A stretch of DNA of 64,000 nucleotides, taken from positions 62,001-126,000 of the forward strand of contig JAEZVB010000002.1 in the NCBI GenBank assembly GCA_023443285.1. Direction: 5' to 3'. This document shows, in pieces, positions 7,198-14,909 of the stretch. The notes under the pieces are model-generated. The model worked only from the letters and a program-made list of their open reading frames with translations, ran no database searches and was not told where the DNA came from. A program made the position numbers and the translations under genes. Each line of letters begins with the position of its first letter. Positions within the stretch are counted from its first letter, which is position 1. This stretch comes from Bacillota bacterium (GTDB lineage Bacteria; Bacillota; Negativicutes; Sporomusales; Sporomusaceae).

Positions 7198-8919
7198 ATG
7201 GAATTAAGTTATCAGCCGATGGAAGATGCCTGGTTTTACCTGTTGGTGGCATTTATATTAGAAGCGCTGGCTGTCTATGTCTTGCGGTATCGCAAAAGTC
7301 CGGGGGCTTTGCCGTTGGCGGCATCCTTAGTTAATCGGTCGATTTGGCTGATTAGTCTTGTCATAATTGGCACAACATCAGATTATGAGAGCAAACTTTT
7401 CTGGGTTAATGTTCAGCAAATGACGGCTTCTTTGCCGGTTGTTTGTTGGCTGGTATTTATGCTGCAGATGACTCATCGCTGGCAGCGGGGCAAACGGCGA
7501 AACTGGGCGCTGCTATTTGTGCCGGCTGTGTCTTGGCTACTGCTGTTCACCAATTCGTGGCATGGCTGGTATTGGACTCAAGTCAGCAGTGGAGATGCTG
7601 AGGTGTTGACTTATTCCCGGGGTATAGGAAACTTACTGATGGTTTCCTATAATTTGTTGTTGCTGCTGCCAATTTTGTATTATATTGTTCAATGGTTGAG
7701 AGAATGCAGTGGCCTTCGCCGGCGTCAGGCCATTATTATTATAATTGCGCCGGTTATCAGCACGATTGGTACGTTTATTTGGATGTCTATGCAGCATACC
7801 TCTCTTTTGTCGTCGCTGCCGCTTAGCTCACTTATTTCCGGCCTGACTTGGACTTACGGCTTTGTTTATTTGAGATTGCTTAATCTTTTGCCGCTAGCCC
7901 AGGCTGCGGCAGTGGAGATAACGGGAAACTGTCTGGCAGTAGTGGATACAGAAGGCTGGGTTGTTGATTTGAATGCTGCGGGGGCAAAGACTTTAGGGAT
8001 TACTCCCCCTCAAGCCATAGGAAGACAAGTTGATGAAGTTTTCGGCAACTGGACTGCTTTTTCGCAAGCACTTGCTGCTGAAACTGCAATAACACAGGAA
8101 CTCTTCCTGGAAAAAAATAATCAGACAACCTACTATGAACTTCATAGTGTACAGTTGGCTGACCAACGAGGCCAGAGATTAGGCCAGGCCTTTGTCTGGA
8201 AAGATATTACCGAGCAAAAGCAGGCGCAACTCCAGTTAATGGAGCAGGAGAAAGCGTTGTCTATTCTAACAGAACGAAAGCGTATCGGCAGGGAAATTCA
8301 TGATGGACGCGGCCAATTGGGCGGGTATTTCCAAATGGAGCTGCAGACAATCCTGGTATTGCTGGAAAAAAACCAGCCCGAGAAGGCCAAACTTCATGTG
8401 GAGCGCCTGAGCGCAATGGCCAGGGAATATAATACCGATGTCAGGGAAACCATTGCGGGGCTAAAGATCGGATCAGCTTCTGCTAATAAGGATTTTTTAA
8501 CCATGCTGCAAGAATATCTGGACAGCTATGAAAAAAATTATGGAATTGCCACTGAGATTATTATGGCGCAGCAAACAGATGTCTTGTCATTGGATGTTTC
8601 CGCGAAAGTGCAACTGCTTCGCATCACTCAGGAAGCTCTGAGCAATGTTCGTAAACATGCCAAAGCCAAACGGGTGCAGATTAGTATCCGGTCGGACGAT
8701 GGTGAGACAAGCGTGTGTGTAGCTGATGACGGACAAGGTTTTGACACTTCGGCTCCCATCGCAGAAAAAAATCATTATGGGCTGGTGATTATGAAAGAAC
8801 GGGCTGAGGAGGCCGGGGGAGAATTGCAGATTGAATCCAAGCCTGGTGCCGGAACCAAAGTAATTGCCAAATTTACCTCACGAAAGGTTGAACAGTATGA
8901 AGATATTATTGGTGGATGA
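7198..8919 (+). CDS. 7TM sensor histidine kinase with PAS and HisKA_3 (NarX/LiaS-like core)
   Basis: A 573-residue kinase. Residues ~10-235 form seven membrane segments of the histidine-kinase 7TM N-terminal type; 240-340 form a PAS domain (GNCLAVVDTEGWVVDLN...VWKDITE). A HisKA_3 dimerisation domain carries His368 in GREIHDG, and a HATPase_c domain spans ~470-573 (NVRKHAKAKR, DDGQGFD, GLVIMKERAE). The ATG at 7198 follows AAGGTGG; the TTG just before it is less likely. It overlaps the next gene, a NarL-type regulator, by 23 bases, so the pair is coupled. The signal is unknown; the PAS domain may sense a cytoplasmic ligand or redox state. Confidence 0.92.
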   Translation: MELSYQPMEDAWFYLLVAFILEALAVYVLRYRKSPGALPLAASLVNRSIWLISLVIIGTTSDYESKLFWVNVQQMTASLPVVCWLVFMLQMTHRWQRGKRRNWALLFVPAVSWLLLFTNSWHGWYWTQVSSGDAEVLTYSRGIGNLLMVSYNLLLLLPILYYIVQWLRECSGLRRRQAIIIIIAPVISTIGTFIWMSMQHTSLLSSLPLSSLISGLTWTYGFVYLRLLNLLPLAQAAAVEITGNCLAVVDTEGWVVDLNAAGAKTLGITPPQAIGRQVDEVFGNWTAFSQALAAETAITQELFLEKNNQTTYYELHSVQLADQRGQRLGQAFVWKDITEQKQAQLQLMEQEKALSILTERKRIGREIHDGRGQLGGYFQMELQTILVLLEKNQPEKAKLHVERLSAMAREYNTDVRETIAGLKIGSASANKDFLTMLQEYLDSYEKNYGIATEIIMAQQTDVLSLDVSAKVQLLRITQEALSNVRKHAKAKRVQISIRSDDGETSVCVADDGQGFDTSAPIAEKNHYGLVIMKERAEEAGGELQIESKPGAGTKVIAKFTSRKVEQYEDIIGG

Positions 8920-9547
8920 TCATGCTCTGTTTCTTGAAGGGATTAAAAACTTTTTAGAGGTTAATGACATAGAGGTGCTTGGTACGGCTCAAAGCAGCGA
9001 GGAAGCGCTGACGAAAACCGGGATATTGAAACCGGAAATCATCTTGATGGATGTTCAGATGGAAGAGTGTGATGGCATTGCCACCACCCGGCTGATAAAG
9101 CAAAAGTATCCTGAAGTCAAAGTCGTTATGCTTACCGCCTGTGAAGACGAGGACAGTCTTTTTGCGGCAATGCAGGCCGGAGCGGTAGGATATTTGATAA
9201 AAAGCATGGAACCACAACAATTTTTGTACCAGCTAACAAGTTTGCAAGACGGAGAATTGCCGCTCGCTCCTGGTTTTGCCAAACGGCTGCTTGGAGAATT
9301 TACCCGCCGCCGTCAGACAGGAGCGGAAGCGGATGAGGAATCAGAGCAGCAATTGACTGCTCGGCAGACGGAAGTCCTGCAGTTGCTGACAGAAGGCCTG
9401 ACTTACCGGGAGATTGCCCACAGGTTAGAGCTAAAAGTAGTTACTGTCAAATACCATATTAAGGAGATCATTACTAAACTGCATCTGTCTAACCGGGCTC
9501 AGTTGATTGCGCATGCGTCCCGGCTGGGGCTGACCGGAGAAAAATAG
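8897..9547 (+). CDS. NarL/FixJ-family response regulator
   Basis: A 216-residue regulator. The receiver has the acidic pair Asp7-Asp8, phospho-acceptor Asp52 in LMDVQM and the switch region LIKS. A LuxR-type helix-turn-helix occupies residues ~150-210 (LTARQTEVLQLLTEGLTYREIA...VKYHIKEIITKL). The start lies inside the end of the kinase gene, behind AAAGG. It is the cognate partner of the upstream 7TM kinase. Three near-copies of a short dyad lie just past its stop, upstream of the next two genes, and may be its binding sites. Confidence 0.93.
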   Translation: MKILLVDDHALFLEGIKNFLEVNDIEVLGTAQSSEEALTKTGILKPEIILMDVQMEECDGIATTRLIKQKYPEVKVVMLTACEDEDSLFAAMQAGAVGYLIKSMEPQQFLYQLTSLQDGELPLAPGFAKRLLGEFTRRRQTGAEADEESEQQLTARQTEVLQLLTEGLTYREIAHRLELKVVTVKYHIKEIITKLHLSNRAQLIAHASRLGLTGEK

Positions 9548-9573
9548 TTTCGAAGCCATTGAAGTGAATATAA

Positions 9574-9658
9574 CTATCCCAAGGTATAGCCGACAAACTA
9601 TCCAAAAGTATAGTGTTGGCTATACTTTTATTTTTTTTTAGACTATACCAAAGGTAGG
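9574..9658. repeat. Three near-copies of a 16-bp dyad element
   Basis: CTATCCCAAGGTATAG (9574), CTATCCAAAAGTATAG (9598) and CTATACCAAAGGTAGG (9643) are related copies with partial dyad symmetry; the third contains the perfect inverted repeat TACC-AAA-GGTA. They lie in the 181 bases between the NarL-type regulator and the pseudo-receiver gene. NarL-family proteins bind short inverted heptamers, so these are candidate operators. The second copy is also one arm of a terminator stem. Confidence 0.5.
9604..9640 (+). terminator. Rho-independent terminator
   Basis: A ten-pair stem (AAAAGTATAG / CTATACTTTT, loop TGTTGG) runs into ATTTTTTTTTT. It ends the 7TM kinase/NarL-regulator operon. Confidence 0.85.
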
Positions 9659-9728
9659 TATCAGGAGTATTTGTCTTTGCTATCATGATTTTTGTAAGAA
9701 AGGCAACGTTAGTAAATACAACAGGCAG

Positions 9729-10097
9729 GTGATTGGTCTGAAACAACGGTTGGAAGTAGGCATATGCGGCAATAGTCTGTTTTTAAACGGAATGGCGGCA
9801 AGTCTTCAGGAAAGGGGACTATTTCGGATAAGTCACCTGGAAAAATCCCTGGCGGAAGCCATGCTGGATATTAAGATGCTGTCTCCCTATGCCATGCTAT
9901 TTGAATATAGTGAAGCCGAAAGACCTGCAATAGCTGCGCTGCTGCGGGAACATCCCGGTATTAAACTGATAGGACTTGAGGCTGAACGCAATTCTCTTGT
10001 CGTATTTTCCGGCAGAGAGCATACTGTGACCAATGTGGAAGAACTGACCCAGATAATTGCAGAGATAAAAGAATGTAAGAACAGAGGTGAATGGTGA
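9729..10097 (+). CDS. Pseudo-receiver-like protein without output domain
   Basis: A 122-residue soluble protein. Alternating strand/helix segments (VGICGNSLFLNGMAASLQ, YAMLFEYSEAE, KLIGLEAERNSLVV) look like a response-regulator receiver, but the acidic pocket is missing and the phospho-acceptor position reads FEYS instead of an Asp. It would therefore not be phosphorylated in the usual way. No DNA-binding domain follows. The start is uncertain: GTG at 9729 is used because it is the first in-frame candidate, but the site before it is weak. It overlaps the next gene, a LytTR regulator, as TGATG, so the two are coupled and may interact. The exact family was not recognised. Confidence 0.7.
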   Translation: MIGLKQRLEVGICGNSLFLNGMAASLQERGLFRISHLEKSLAEAMLDIKMLSPYAMLFEYSEAERPAIAALLREHPGIKLIGLEAERNSLVVFSGREHTVTNVEELTQIIAEIKECKNRGEW

Positions 10098-10831
10098 TGA
10101 TGATTCGAACAGTATTGGTTTATGATGACTCTGCTACCTTAACCGATTGGCACGATATGCTTGCAAGATTTCCTGAATTTGCTATAACTGAAATAAGTAA
10201 TGACCATGAAAGTGCTTTGAAACTTTGCGAACGACAGGAAGCAGAAGTTGTCTTTATCGATCTTGAGATTAATAAAGCAATCGAATTAGTAACAGCCATA
10301 CGGCATGTTAACCCTACTATAATTACTGTTTTTGTGAGTGCCTGCAGTGATTACGCAGTAAAAGCCTTTGAAATGAATGCCCAGGATTATTTGGTTAAGC
10401 CTATTACCCAAGAGCGGTTGAGCATTACTGCCAAAAAGCTCAACTATCTGGTCAGGCTGCGGCAGCCAGTTACAGCAACTGCCGCACTGACAGCTATCGA
10501 TGCAATCCCCGGCAAAAACAATGGACGCATTTATTTACTAAAAATACAGGATATTCTCTACTTTACTACCATCGGCAGAAATGTATTTGCTGTCATTGCT
10601 GACGGCTTATACAAGCTGCAAGGCAGTCTGGCCTACTGGGAAAAACGTTTGCCGCCGGAGAAATTCTTCCGCTGCCACAACGGGTATATTGTCAATCTGA
10701 GTAAGATCGAATACATCGCACCTTTTTTCAAAAACGCCTATTCCATCAAAATTACCGGCAGTGCAGAGTCGGTTCCGGTCAGCCGGACTTTTGCAAAAGG
10801 CCTGAAACAGCGTGTTCTGCTAAAGGCGTAA
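10097..10831 (+). CDS. LytTR-family response regulator (orphan, coupled to pseudo-receiver)
   Basis: A 244-residue regulator. The receiver keeps an acidic pair (YDDS, Asp10-Asp11), Asp55 in VFIDLEI and the Lys of LVKPI. A LytTR domain fills ~140-244 (FFRCHNGYIVNLSKIEYIAPFF, VPVSRTFAKGLK). Three ATG/GTG candidates overlap the upstream stop; ATG 10097 has the best spacing from GAGGTG. There is no adjacent cognate kinase with a LytS core; input may come from the 7TM kinase or through the pseudo-receiver. Direct repeats with the 21-bp period typical of LytTR operators lie in the three promoters downstream (11.4, 11.5 and 14.9 kb), which makes a local regulon plausible. Confidence 0.9.
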   Translation: MMIRTVLVYDDSATLTDWHDMLARFPEFAITEISNDHESALKLCERQEAEVVFIDLEINKAIELVTAIRHVNPTIITVFVSACSDYAVKAFEMNAQDYLVKPITQERLSITAKKLNYLVRLRQPVTATAALTAIDAIPGKNNGRIYLLKIQDILYFTTIGRNVFAVIADGLYKLQGSLAYWEKRLPPEKFFRCHNGYIVNLSKIEYIAPFFKNAYSIKITGSAESVPVSRTFAKGLKQRVLLKA

Positions 10832-10841
10832 TAAAGCTTGT

Positions 10842-10893
10842 AAATGAATAAAAACGCCTGCCTAAATTTTTAGGCAAGCGTTTTTATTCATTT
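10842..10893. terminator. Bidirectional terminator
   Basis: A nearly perfect 25-base stem (AAATGAATAAAAACGC... / ...GCGTTTTTATTCATTT) with T-tracts on both strands lies between the convergent LytTR regulator and small secreted protein genes. Confidence 0.9.
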
Positions 10894-10914
10894 GTTGATG
10901 GATCATAATCGCAA

Positions 10915-11256
10915 TTATTGCAGATTAGCAGTTCCGCTGGCATCCAGAACAATTTGAGAAACGCCACGCAGATCCAGGTTGCTCCAGGAAATTGTGTTGC
11001 CATCCGGATCAAGTGCTTGCATATCCCAAGCGCCGGCATCAGGATCTAAGCTAATGCCAACTTGTGTACCGCTTGGCATTACTTCGCTTCCCAAAAGATC
11101 GCCGCCCCAATTATTTTGGCTGGAAAGCGAAATGTTAAGTTCATGGATTTCGACGCCGGTCTGATTGATCAGGGTGAACGTAGCTGCTGAAGCAATGCTT
11201 GAGAACATCAGCATACATAAAGATAGAACGACAACCAGGATAAGACTTTTTTTCAT
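10915..11256 (-). CDS. Small secreted protein (type I signal peptide)
   Basis: A 113-residue protein. The start ATG (MKKSLILVVV) follows GGAGGAATC. Residues 1-24 are a signal peptide with an Ala-X-Ala-like cleavage site (SIASAA). The mature part of about 90 residues is Ser/Asn/Asp-rich and probably all beta: FTLINQTGVEIHELNISLS, then NNWGGDLLG and a final SQIVL strand. I recall proteins of this pattern in other bacteria carrying a stray argininosuccinate lyase label, which is certainly wrong. No catalytic motif is visible. Its promoter region holds a triple 21-bp-period repeat, so it may belong to the same LytTR regulon as the binding-protein genes. Function unknown. Confidence 0.8.
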   Translation of the reverse strand: MKKSLILVVVLSLCMLMFSSIASAATFTLINQTGVEIHELNISLSSQNNWGGDLLGSEVMPSGTQVGISLDPDAGAWDMQALDPDGNTISWSNLDLRGVSQIVLDASGTANLQ

Positions 11257-11371
11257 AGTAGATTCCTCCAAAAGTTTATTTCGTATGGTTATATACTATG
11301 AACAGTGTGAATTTCCTTCTTCATAAAACGCCGTATACAGCTGAAAAACAGCGATATTTAACGAAAAATGC

Positions 11372-11420
11372 ACCTGTTGTCGCAATATCGGTGCCAAACA
11401 AGCACAAAAAAGCACCAGTT
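11372..11420. promoter_or_regulatory. Triple direct repeat with exact 21-bp period (LytTR-type operator)
   Basis: ACCTGTT (11372), GCCAAAC (11393) and ACCAGTT (11414) are spaced exactly 21 bases apart. The middle copy is the weakest. LytTR proteins bind paired ~9-bp direct repeats about two helical turns apart. The site lies 116 bases upstream of the small secreted protein start. Confidence 0.5.
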
Positions 11421-11515
11421 ACGCATTTTGCGATTTTTTTGGTAAATAAAAGCGAGATTGCATGTACCAGATAGGGAGATATGACGAAGGGTTAGTCATT
11501 CGCTACCGAAAATCC

Positions 11516-11543
11516 ACCAGTTATTCACAAAAAAGAACCAACT
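11516..11543 (+). promoter_or_regulatory. Direct-repeat pair with 21-bp period upstream of the PstS-like operon
   Basis: ACCAGTT (11516) and ACCAACT (11537) start exactly 21 bases apart with TCACAAAAAAGA between. A -10-like TATACT begins 42 bases after the start of the second copy, which is a typical activator position. The same layout recurs at 14910. Confidence 0.6.
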
Positions 11544-11618
11544 ATGCCAAAAATCTTTCCGGTGGCCTTGGGGCAAGGTATACTAAACTAAGCAAAAATT
11601 AGCAAAGGAGGATCGACT

Positions 11619-11696
11619 TTGGATGGAGATACAATTTATATGTTTATAAAGTTCCCTAAACTCCCGCTTTTAACTGTGCCTACAGGGAACAGCTGA
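11619..11696 (+). CDS. Possible 25-codon leader peptide
   Basis: AAAGGAGG at 11604 is followed by TTG at 11619 and a 25-codon frame (MDGDTIYMFIKFPKLPLLT...) ending in TGA at 11694-11696. An overlapping alternative from ATG 11623 gives only eight codons. The ribosome site is as strong as that of any gene here, but nothing else supports a functional peptide. Its end overlaps two interleaved RNA stems, so translation could control folding of the leader of the PstS-like operon. Treat as a leader-peptide candidate. Confidence 0.35.
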   Translation: MDGDTIYMFIKFPKLPLLTVPTGNS

Positions 11697-11705
11697 AAGC
11701 GGGAG
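11651..11705 (+). promoter_or_regulatory. Interleaved stems (pseudoknot or alternative-fold leader)
   Basis: Stem A pairs GTTCCCT (11651-11657) with AGGGAAC (11684-11690); stem B pairs CTCCCGCTTT (11661-11670) with AAAGCGGGAG (11696-11705). Both are perfect, and they cross, so they form either an H-type pseudoknot or two mutually exclusive folds. The element ends 45 bases before the PstS-like start. It matches no riboswitch class I know. Confidence 0.5.
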
Positions 11706-11749
11706 TATTAAAATAACCAGATTGAAAATACAGGAAAGGCAGGTATACT

Positions 11750-12592
11750 ATGCGGCTATCTAAAGCATTTATAATTACTTTGTCGGCTGTGTTACTGTTT
11801 AACATACTCTTTATTACCGGCTGGAACGCCAAACAATTAGAAACAAATAATATTCATCTGCGCGGCTCAGGAAATGTGGCGCCGATTGCAGAAAAAACAG
11901 CAGAAATGTACATGAAGGAGAATCCGGACATTGTGGTAACTATTGCGTCTACCGGCACTATGCGTGGTATCAAGTCCTTGATTGATGCTACCTGCAATGT
12001 GGCTATGGCTTCTGCTGATTATGACGAGCAGCAGGCCAAACGGGCTAAAGACAATGATGTTACTTTGGTGGAACATATCATTGCCCATGATGCGCTTGTA
12101 CCTGTTGTTAACCCGCGAAACTCTGTGACCAACTTAACAATAGAACAGCTGCGGCAAATCTATAGTGGCGAGATTACCAACTGGCAGCAAGTTGGCGGTG
12201 CGGACGAAGCCATCATTGTCCTTTGCCATGATGGCACTTCCGGCAATTATGAAACCTGGAAAGAAAAAGTAATGGGCGAAGGCAAAATTATCACTCCCAA
12301 AGCTAAGATTATGGTGTCGGATTTAATGAAAGCCCAGGTGCAACAAAACTCCGGTGTGATTGCCTTTTTGGGAATGAGCTATATAGACAATACCATTAAA
12401 CCAGTGGCAGTTAACGCTATCGAGGCAAAAGCAGCAAATATAAAAAACGGAACCTATCCGATCATTCGGGATTTAAAACTATATACCACCCAGCACTCGC
12501 CGGAGTCAATTAAGAAATTTGTGGAATATATGCTGGCGCCAGACAAAGGCCAGAAGTTTGTTGAGCAGGCCGGGGTGCTGCCTGCACGCTGA
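11750..12592 (+). CDS. PstS-like periplasmic substrate-binding protein (1)
   Basis: A 280-residue exported protein with an N-terminal hydrophobic segment (residues ~5-25) and no lipobox Cys, so it is either cleaved or anchored by its signal sequence. The rest is a PBP-like phosphate-binding fold: LRGSGNVAPIAEKTAEMY, STGTMRGIKSL, the NLTIEQLRQIYSGEITNWQQ signature, and GTSGNYETW. Canonical PstS has a GSGTSGT-like loop; here it is HDGTSGNYE, so the ligand may not be phosphate. The next two genes are also binding-protein-like, and no permease or ATPase follows. A receptor or scavenging role is more likely than classical ABC uptake. Confidence 0.85.
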   Translation: MRLSKAFIITLSAVLLFNILFITGWNAKQLETNNIHLRGSGNVAPIAEKTAEMYMKENPDIVVTIASTGTMRGIKSLIDATCNVAMASADYDEQQAKRAKDNDVTLVEHIIAHDALVPVVNPRNSVTNLTIEQLRQIYSGEITNWQQVGGADEAIIVLCHDGTSGNYETWKEKVMGEGKIITPKAKIMVSDLMKAQVQQNSGVIAFLGMSYIDNTIKPVAVNAIEAKAANIKNGTYPIIRDLKLYTTQHSPESIKKFVEYMLAPDKGQKFVEQAGVLPAR

Positions 12593-12635
12593 TAACGCAG
12601 GTAAAAGACTATAAAATGCAGGGCGGTGTTCTTCG

Positions 12636-13457
12636 TTGAAACAGAGAAAAAAGATTAGACAGTTAGCCGCAGTTTGCTGCTTGCTCCTTCTGTTGCTGGT
12701 AGCGGCAGGTTGTGGTAAACAGGCTAAACAGGAAACGTTGCTGGTGGCAGGCTCAAGCACCATGCTTCCCTATATGGCTAAGCTGGAGGAAGGCTTTACT
12801 AAAATGCATCCCAAAATTTTGATTGAAAGCGAAGGCGGCGGTTCTACGGCTGGACTGATTGCCGTCAAACGGACAGCCATTGACTTAGCTACCATGTCCA
12901 GAGAAGTAAAGCGCGATGAAGATGATCAATACACCAGAGACTATCTGGTAGGAAAAGATGCGGTTGCCATTATTGTGCATCAGGCTAATCAAATCACAGG
13001 CCTTAAGGAAAAGCAGCTGAATGACATATTTACCGGGAAAATTACCAATTGGCAGCAAATCGGCGGCACCGATGCTCCAATCGCCATAGTTAGCCGGAAA
13101 GCCGGGTCAACCACCCGTAAAGCCATGGATGAAATGGTCATGCAAGGGTTGGATTTCCCCAAGTCGGTTGCTATCGCTGAATCGGCGGAGGCTGTAGTTA
13201 AAACAGTTGCCGCTAATCCTAATGCCATCGGCTATGTGGCCTTAAAGGACTTGTCAACAGGCGTACAAGCACTTCACATCAACAATATACCTGTCAGCAA
13301 GGAAACCATATTGTCTGGCAGATATCCGCTAAGCCGCTCTTTCTATTTAGTAATATATGACAAGCCAAAAACTGCTGTACAAAAATTCGTGGATTATGTG
13401 ATGAGTAATGAAGGCCAAACCATTCTCGAACGCGAGGGTTTAATTAGGGTATATTAA
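12636..13457 (+). CDS. PstS-like substrate-binding lipoprotein (2)
   Basis: A 273-residue lipoprotein starting at TTG 12636 behind a GGGCGGTG site. The signal sequence ends in a clear lipobox (LLVAAGCG, Cys at about residue 26). The mature part is a PBP-like fold with AGSSTMLPYMAKLEEGF, EGGGSTAGLIAVK, the KQLNDIFTGKITNWQQIGG signature and SRKAGSTTRKAMDEMV. It is clearly related to the preceding protein, sharing the GKITNWQQ core, so the two probably arose by duplication and then diverged in ligand loops and anchoring. It is 44 bases downstream of gene 1 and in the same operon. Confidence 0.88.
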   Translation: MKQRKKIRQLAAVCCLLLLLLVAAGCGKQAKQETLLVAGSSTMLPYMAKLEEGFTKMHPKILIESEGGGSTAGLIAVKRTAIDLATMSREVKRDEDDQYTRDYLVGKDAVAIIVHQANQITGLKEKQLNDIFTGKITNWQQIGGTDAPIAIVSRKAGSTTRKAMDEMVMQGLDFPKSVAIAESAEAVVKTVAANPNAIGYVALKDLSTGVQALHINNIPVSKETILSGRYPLSRSFYLVIYDKPKTAVQKFVDYVMSNEGQTILEREGLIRVY

Positions 13458-13500
13458 TCGCCGTCAGTATGTTGACAGGCGTTTATTGGGGGATAGAAAT

Positions 13501-14844
13501 ATGTCGAGTACCTTTGAAGCGGAACAACTGCTGCGGAAATACCTAAATAAAATACAAAAAAACAAAATCATCATGAACTCCCTAGCTGCGCTAGTTGTCC
13601 TTATTTTGTTGGGCGCATTTGGTAAATTTGTTTATGATATGATACCCCGGCAATATACCTTGACAATTACCGGCGGCGATATTTTATCACAACGCCATAT
13701 GATTGCCAAAGTGCTGGAAGAAGAAGCAGCCAAGGAAGGTATCACCCTGGTAATTAAACCGGTGTCAGGCTCGGTAAAAGCGTTAGAGAAAGTAAACGAC
13801 GGTACGCTGGATCTGGCCTTTATCCAGGGCGGACTTAACCTGCGATTGGAAAATGTGGAGCATGCGGCTACCGTATCCTCAGAGTCGCTGCATCTATTGG
13901 CTAAACCCGAGATCAAAGATATCAAAGATTTGCGGGGCAAGGTGGTCAACGTGGGGTCGAAAACCGGCGGAACCCGGGTAGTGGCTCACCAGGTTATGAA
14001 ATTTGTCGGCCTTACTGAAAATATTGACTATGCCGAAACCAACGATTCCACCGAAACTGTGCTGGCTATGCATCCGCTCAAGCTGCCTGATGCCATGTTT
14101 ATTGTATCGATGCCACCTTCCTATGTTGTGGAAACCATGGTCAAAAAACACGGCTATCACTTGCTGGAAATTCCGTTTCCGGAAGCACTGGCCTTGCGGG
14201 AAGGCTGGGTAAGCGGGGAGAAAATCCTGGCCTACACCTATAACAGCAATCCTCCCGAACCGGCCAAAGACCTCAAGTCGGTTGGCGTTAACATGCACTT
14301 GGTAGCTAACAAAAAAGTGGAGACAAAAGCCGTCTCCAAACTCTTGGAAATACTCTACAGCCCCAAAGTGCAAAGTAAGCTGCGGATGAAGTTTGACGAA
14401 AAGAATATTACTATTCCTTCCGGCTTCCCCATTTCGTCGGCAACTGAAGTCTTCTTAAAACGCAATGAATCCGTCTTTTCCGCCAAAACCGTTGAAAATA
14501 TCCAAAAAGGTTTTGGCGCGGTTATGACCTTGCTTACCTTAGGACTCATGATGCTCAAATGGTTTAAAGGCGGCGGCCTTGATGACAATGCCCACTTTAA
14601 AGGTTATGTCCGGCAAATAGCAGAGATTGAGGCTGAGGTAAATCAAATACAGCAAAGCGGTCAATTCAATGTTGAACAACTACAAGACTTGCAGGATAAA
14701 GTGACCACATTACGCATTGATGCGATGAACAAATATACTACCGCCAAATTAACCGATCCCACCATTATGGATAAAGTCCTTAACAGCAGCAACGGCACCT
14801 TGCAGCACATTGCCGTTCTGCAGCACCGTGGCTCACAAAAATAG
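13501..14844 (+). CDS. Membrane-tethered TAXI/NMT1-like binding protein with C-terminal TM and coiled coil
   Basis: A 447-residue protein from ATG 13501 behind GGGGGAT. Residues ~20-45 are a membrane anchor (SLAALVVLILLGAFG). Residues ~55-315 look like a TAXI-type TRAP or NMT1-like solute-binding domain (TITGGDILSQRHMIAKVLEEEA, GTLDLAFIQGG, LRGKVVNVGSKTGGTR). A second membrane segment follows near 335-360 (FGAVMTLLTLGLMMLKW), then a charged coiled-coil region of about 85 residues (QIAEIEAEVNQIQQ...LQDLQDKVTTLR). TAXI proteins are usually cleaved and partnered by a DctM permease; neither applies here. The layout suggests a ligand sensor passing a signal across the membrane. It ends the three-gene operon. 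Confidence 0.82.
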   Translation: MSSTFEAEQLLRKYLNKIQKNKIIMNSLAALVVLILLGAFGKFVYDMIPRQYTLTITGGDILSQRHMIAKVLEEEAAKEGITLVIKPVSGSVKALEKVNDGTLDLAFIQGGLNLRLENVEHAATVSSESLHLLAKPEIKDIKDLRGKVVNVGSKTGGTRVVAHQVMKFVGLTENIDYAETNDSTETVLAMHPLKLPDAMFIVSMPPSYVVETMVKKHGYHLLEIPFPEALALREGWVSGEKILAYTYNSNPPEPAKDLKSVGVNMHLVANKKVETKAVSKLLEILYSPKVQSKLRMKFDEKNITIPSGFPISSATEVFLKRNESVFSAKTVENIQKGFGAVMTLLTLGLMMLKWFKGGGLDDNAHFKGYVRQIAEIEAEVNQIQQSGQFNVEQLQDLQDKVTTLRIDAMNKYTTAKLTDPTIMDKVLNSSNGTLQHIAVLQHRGSQK

Positions 14845-14853
14845 TGGCATAGG

Positions 14854-14893
14854 GGAGCCTTCGCCAGATACCCTGGCGAAAGGCTCCTTTTTG
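14854..14893 (+). terminator. Rho-independent terminator
   Basis: GGAGCCTTCGCCAG pairs with CTGGCGAAAGGCTCC around a short loop and runs into TTTTTG, just after the TAXI-like gene. It closes the binding-protein operon. Confidence 0.9.
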
Positions 14894-14909
14894 TTACGAC
14901 AGAAAAAGA

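Larger units (their letters stand above)
11272..11749. other. 478-bp regulatory intergenic region
   Basis: This gap between the divergent secreted-protein and PstS-like genes holds no full-size gene. It contains two groups of 21-bp-period direct repeats, a -10-like TATACT at 11579, a strong ribosome site with a 25-codon reading frame at 11619, and a pair of interleaved stems at 11651-11705. Each is listed separately. Confidence 0.7.

Noticed and set aside
13894..14373. 159-codon minus-strand frame inside the TAXI-like gene
   Set aside because: It is antisense to a gene with clear domains and has no start signal.
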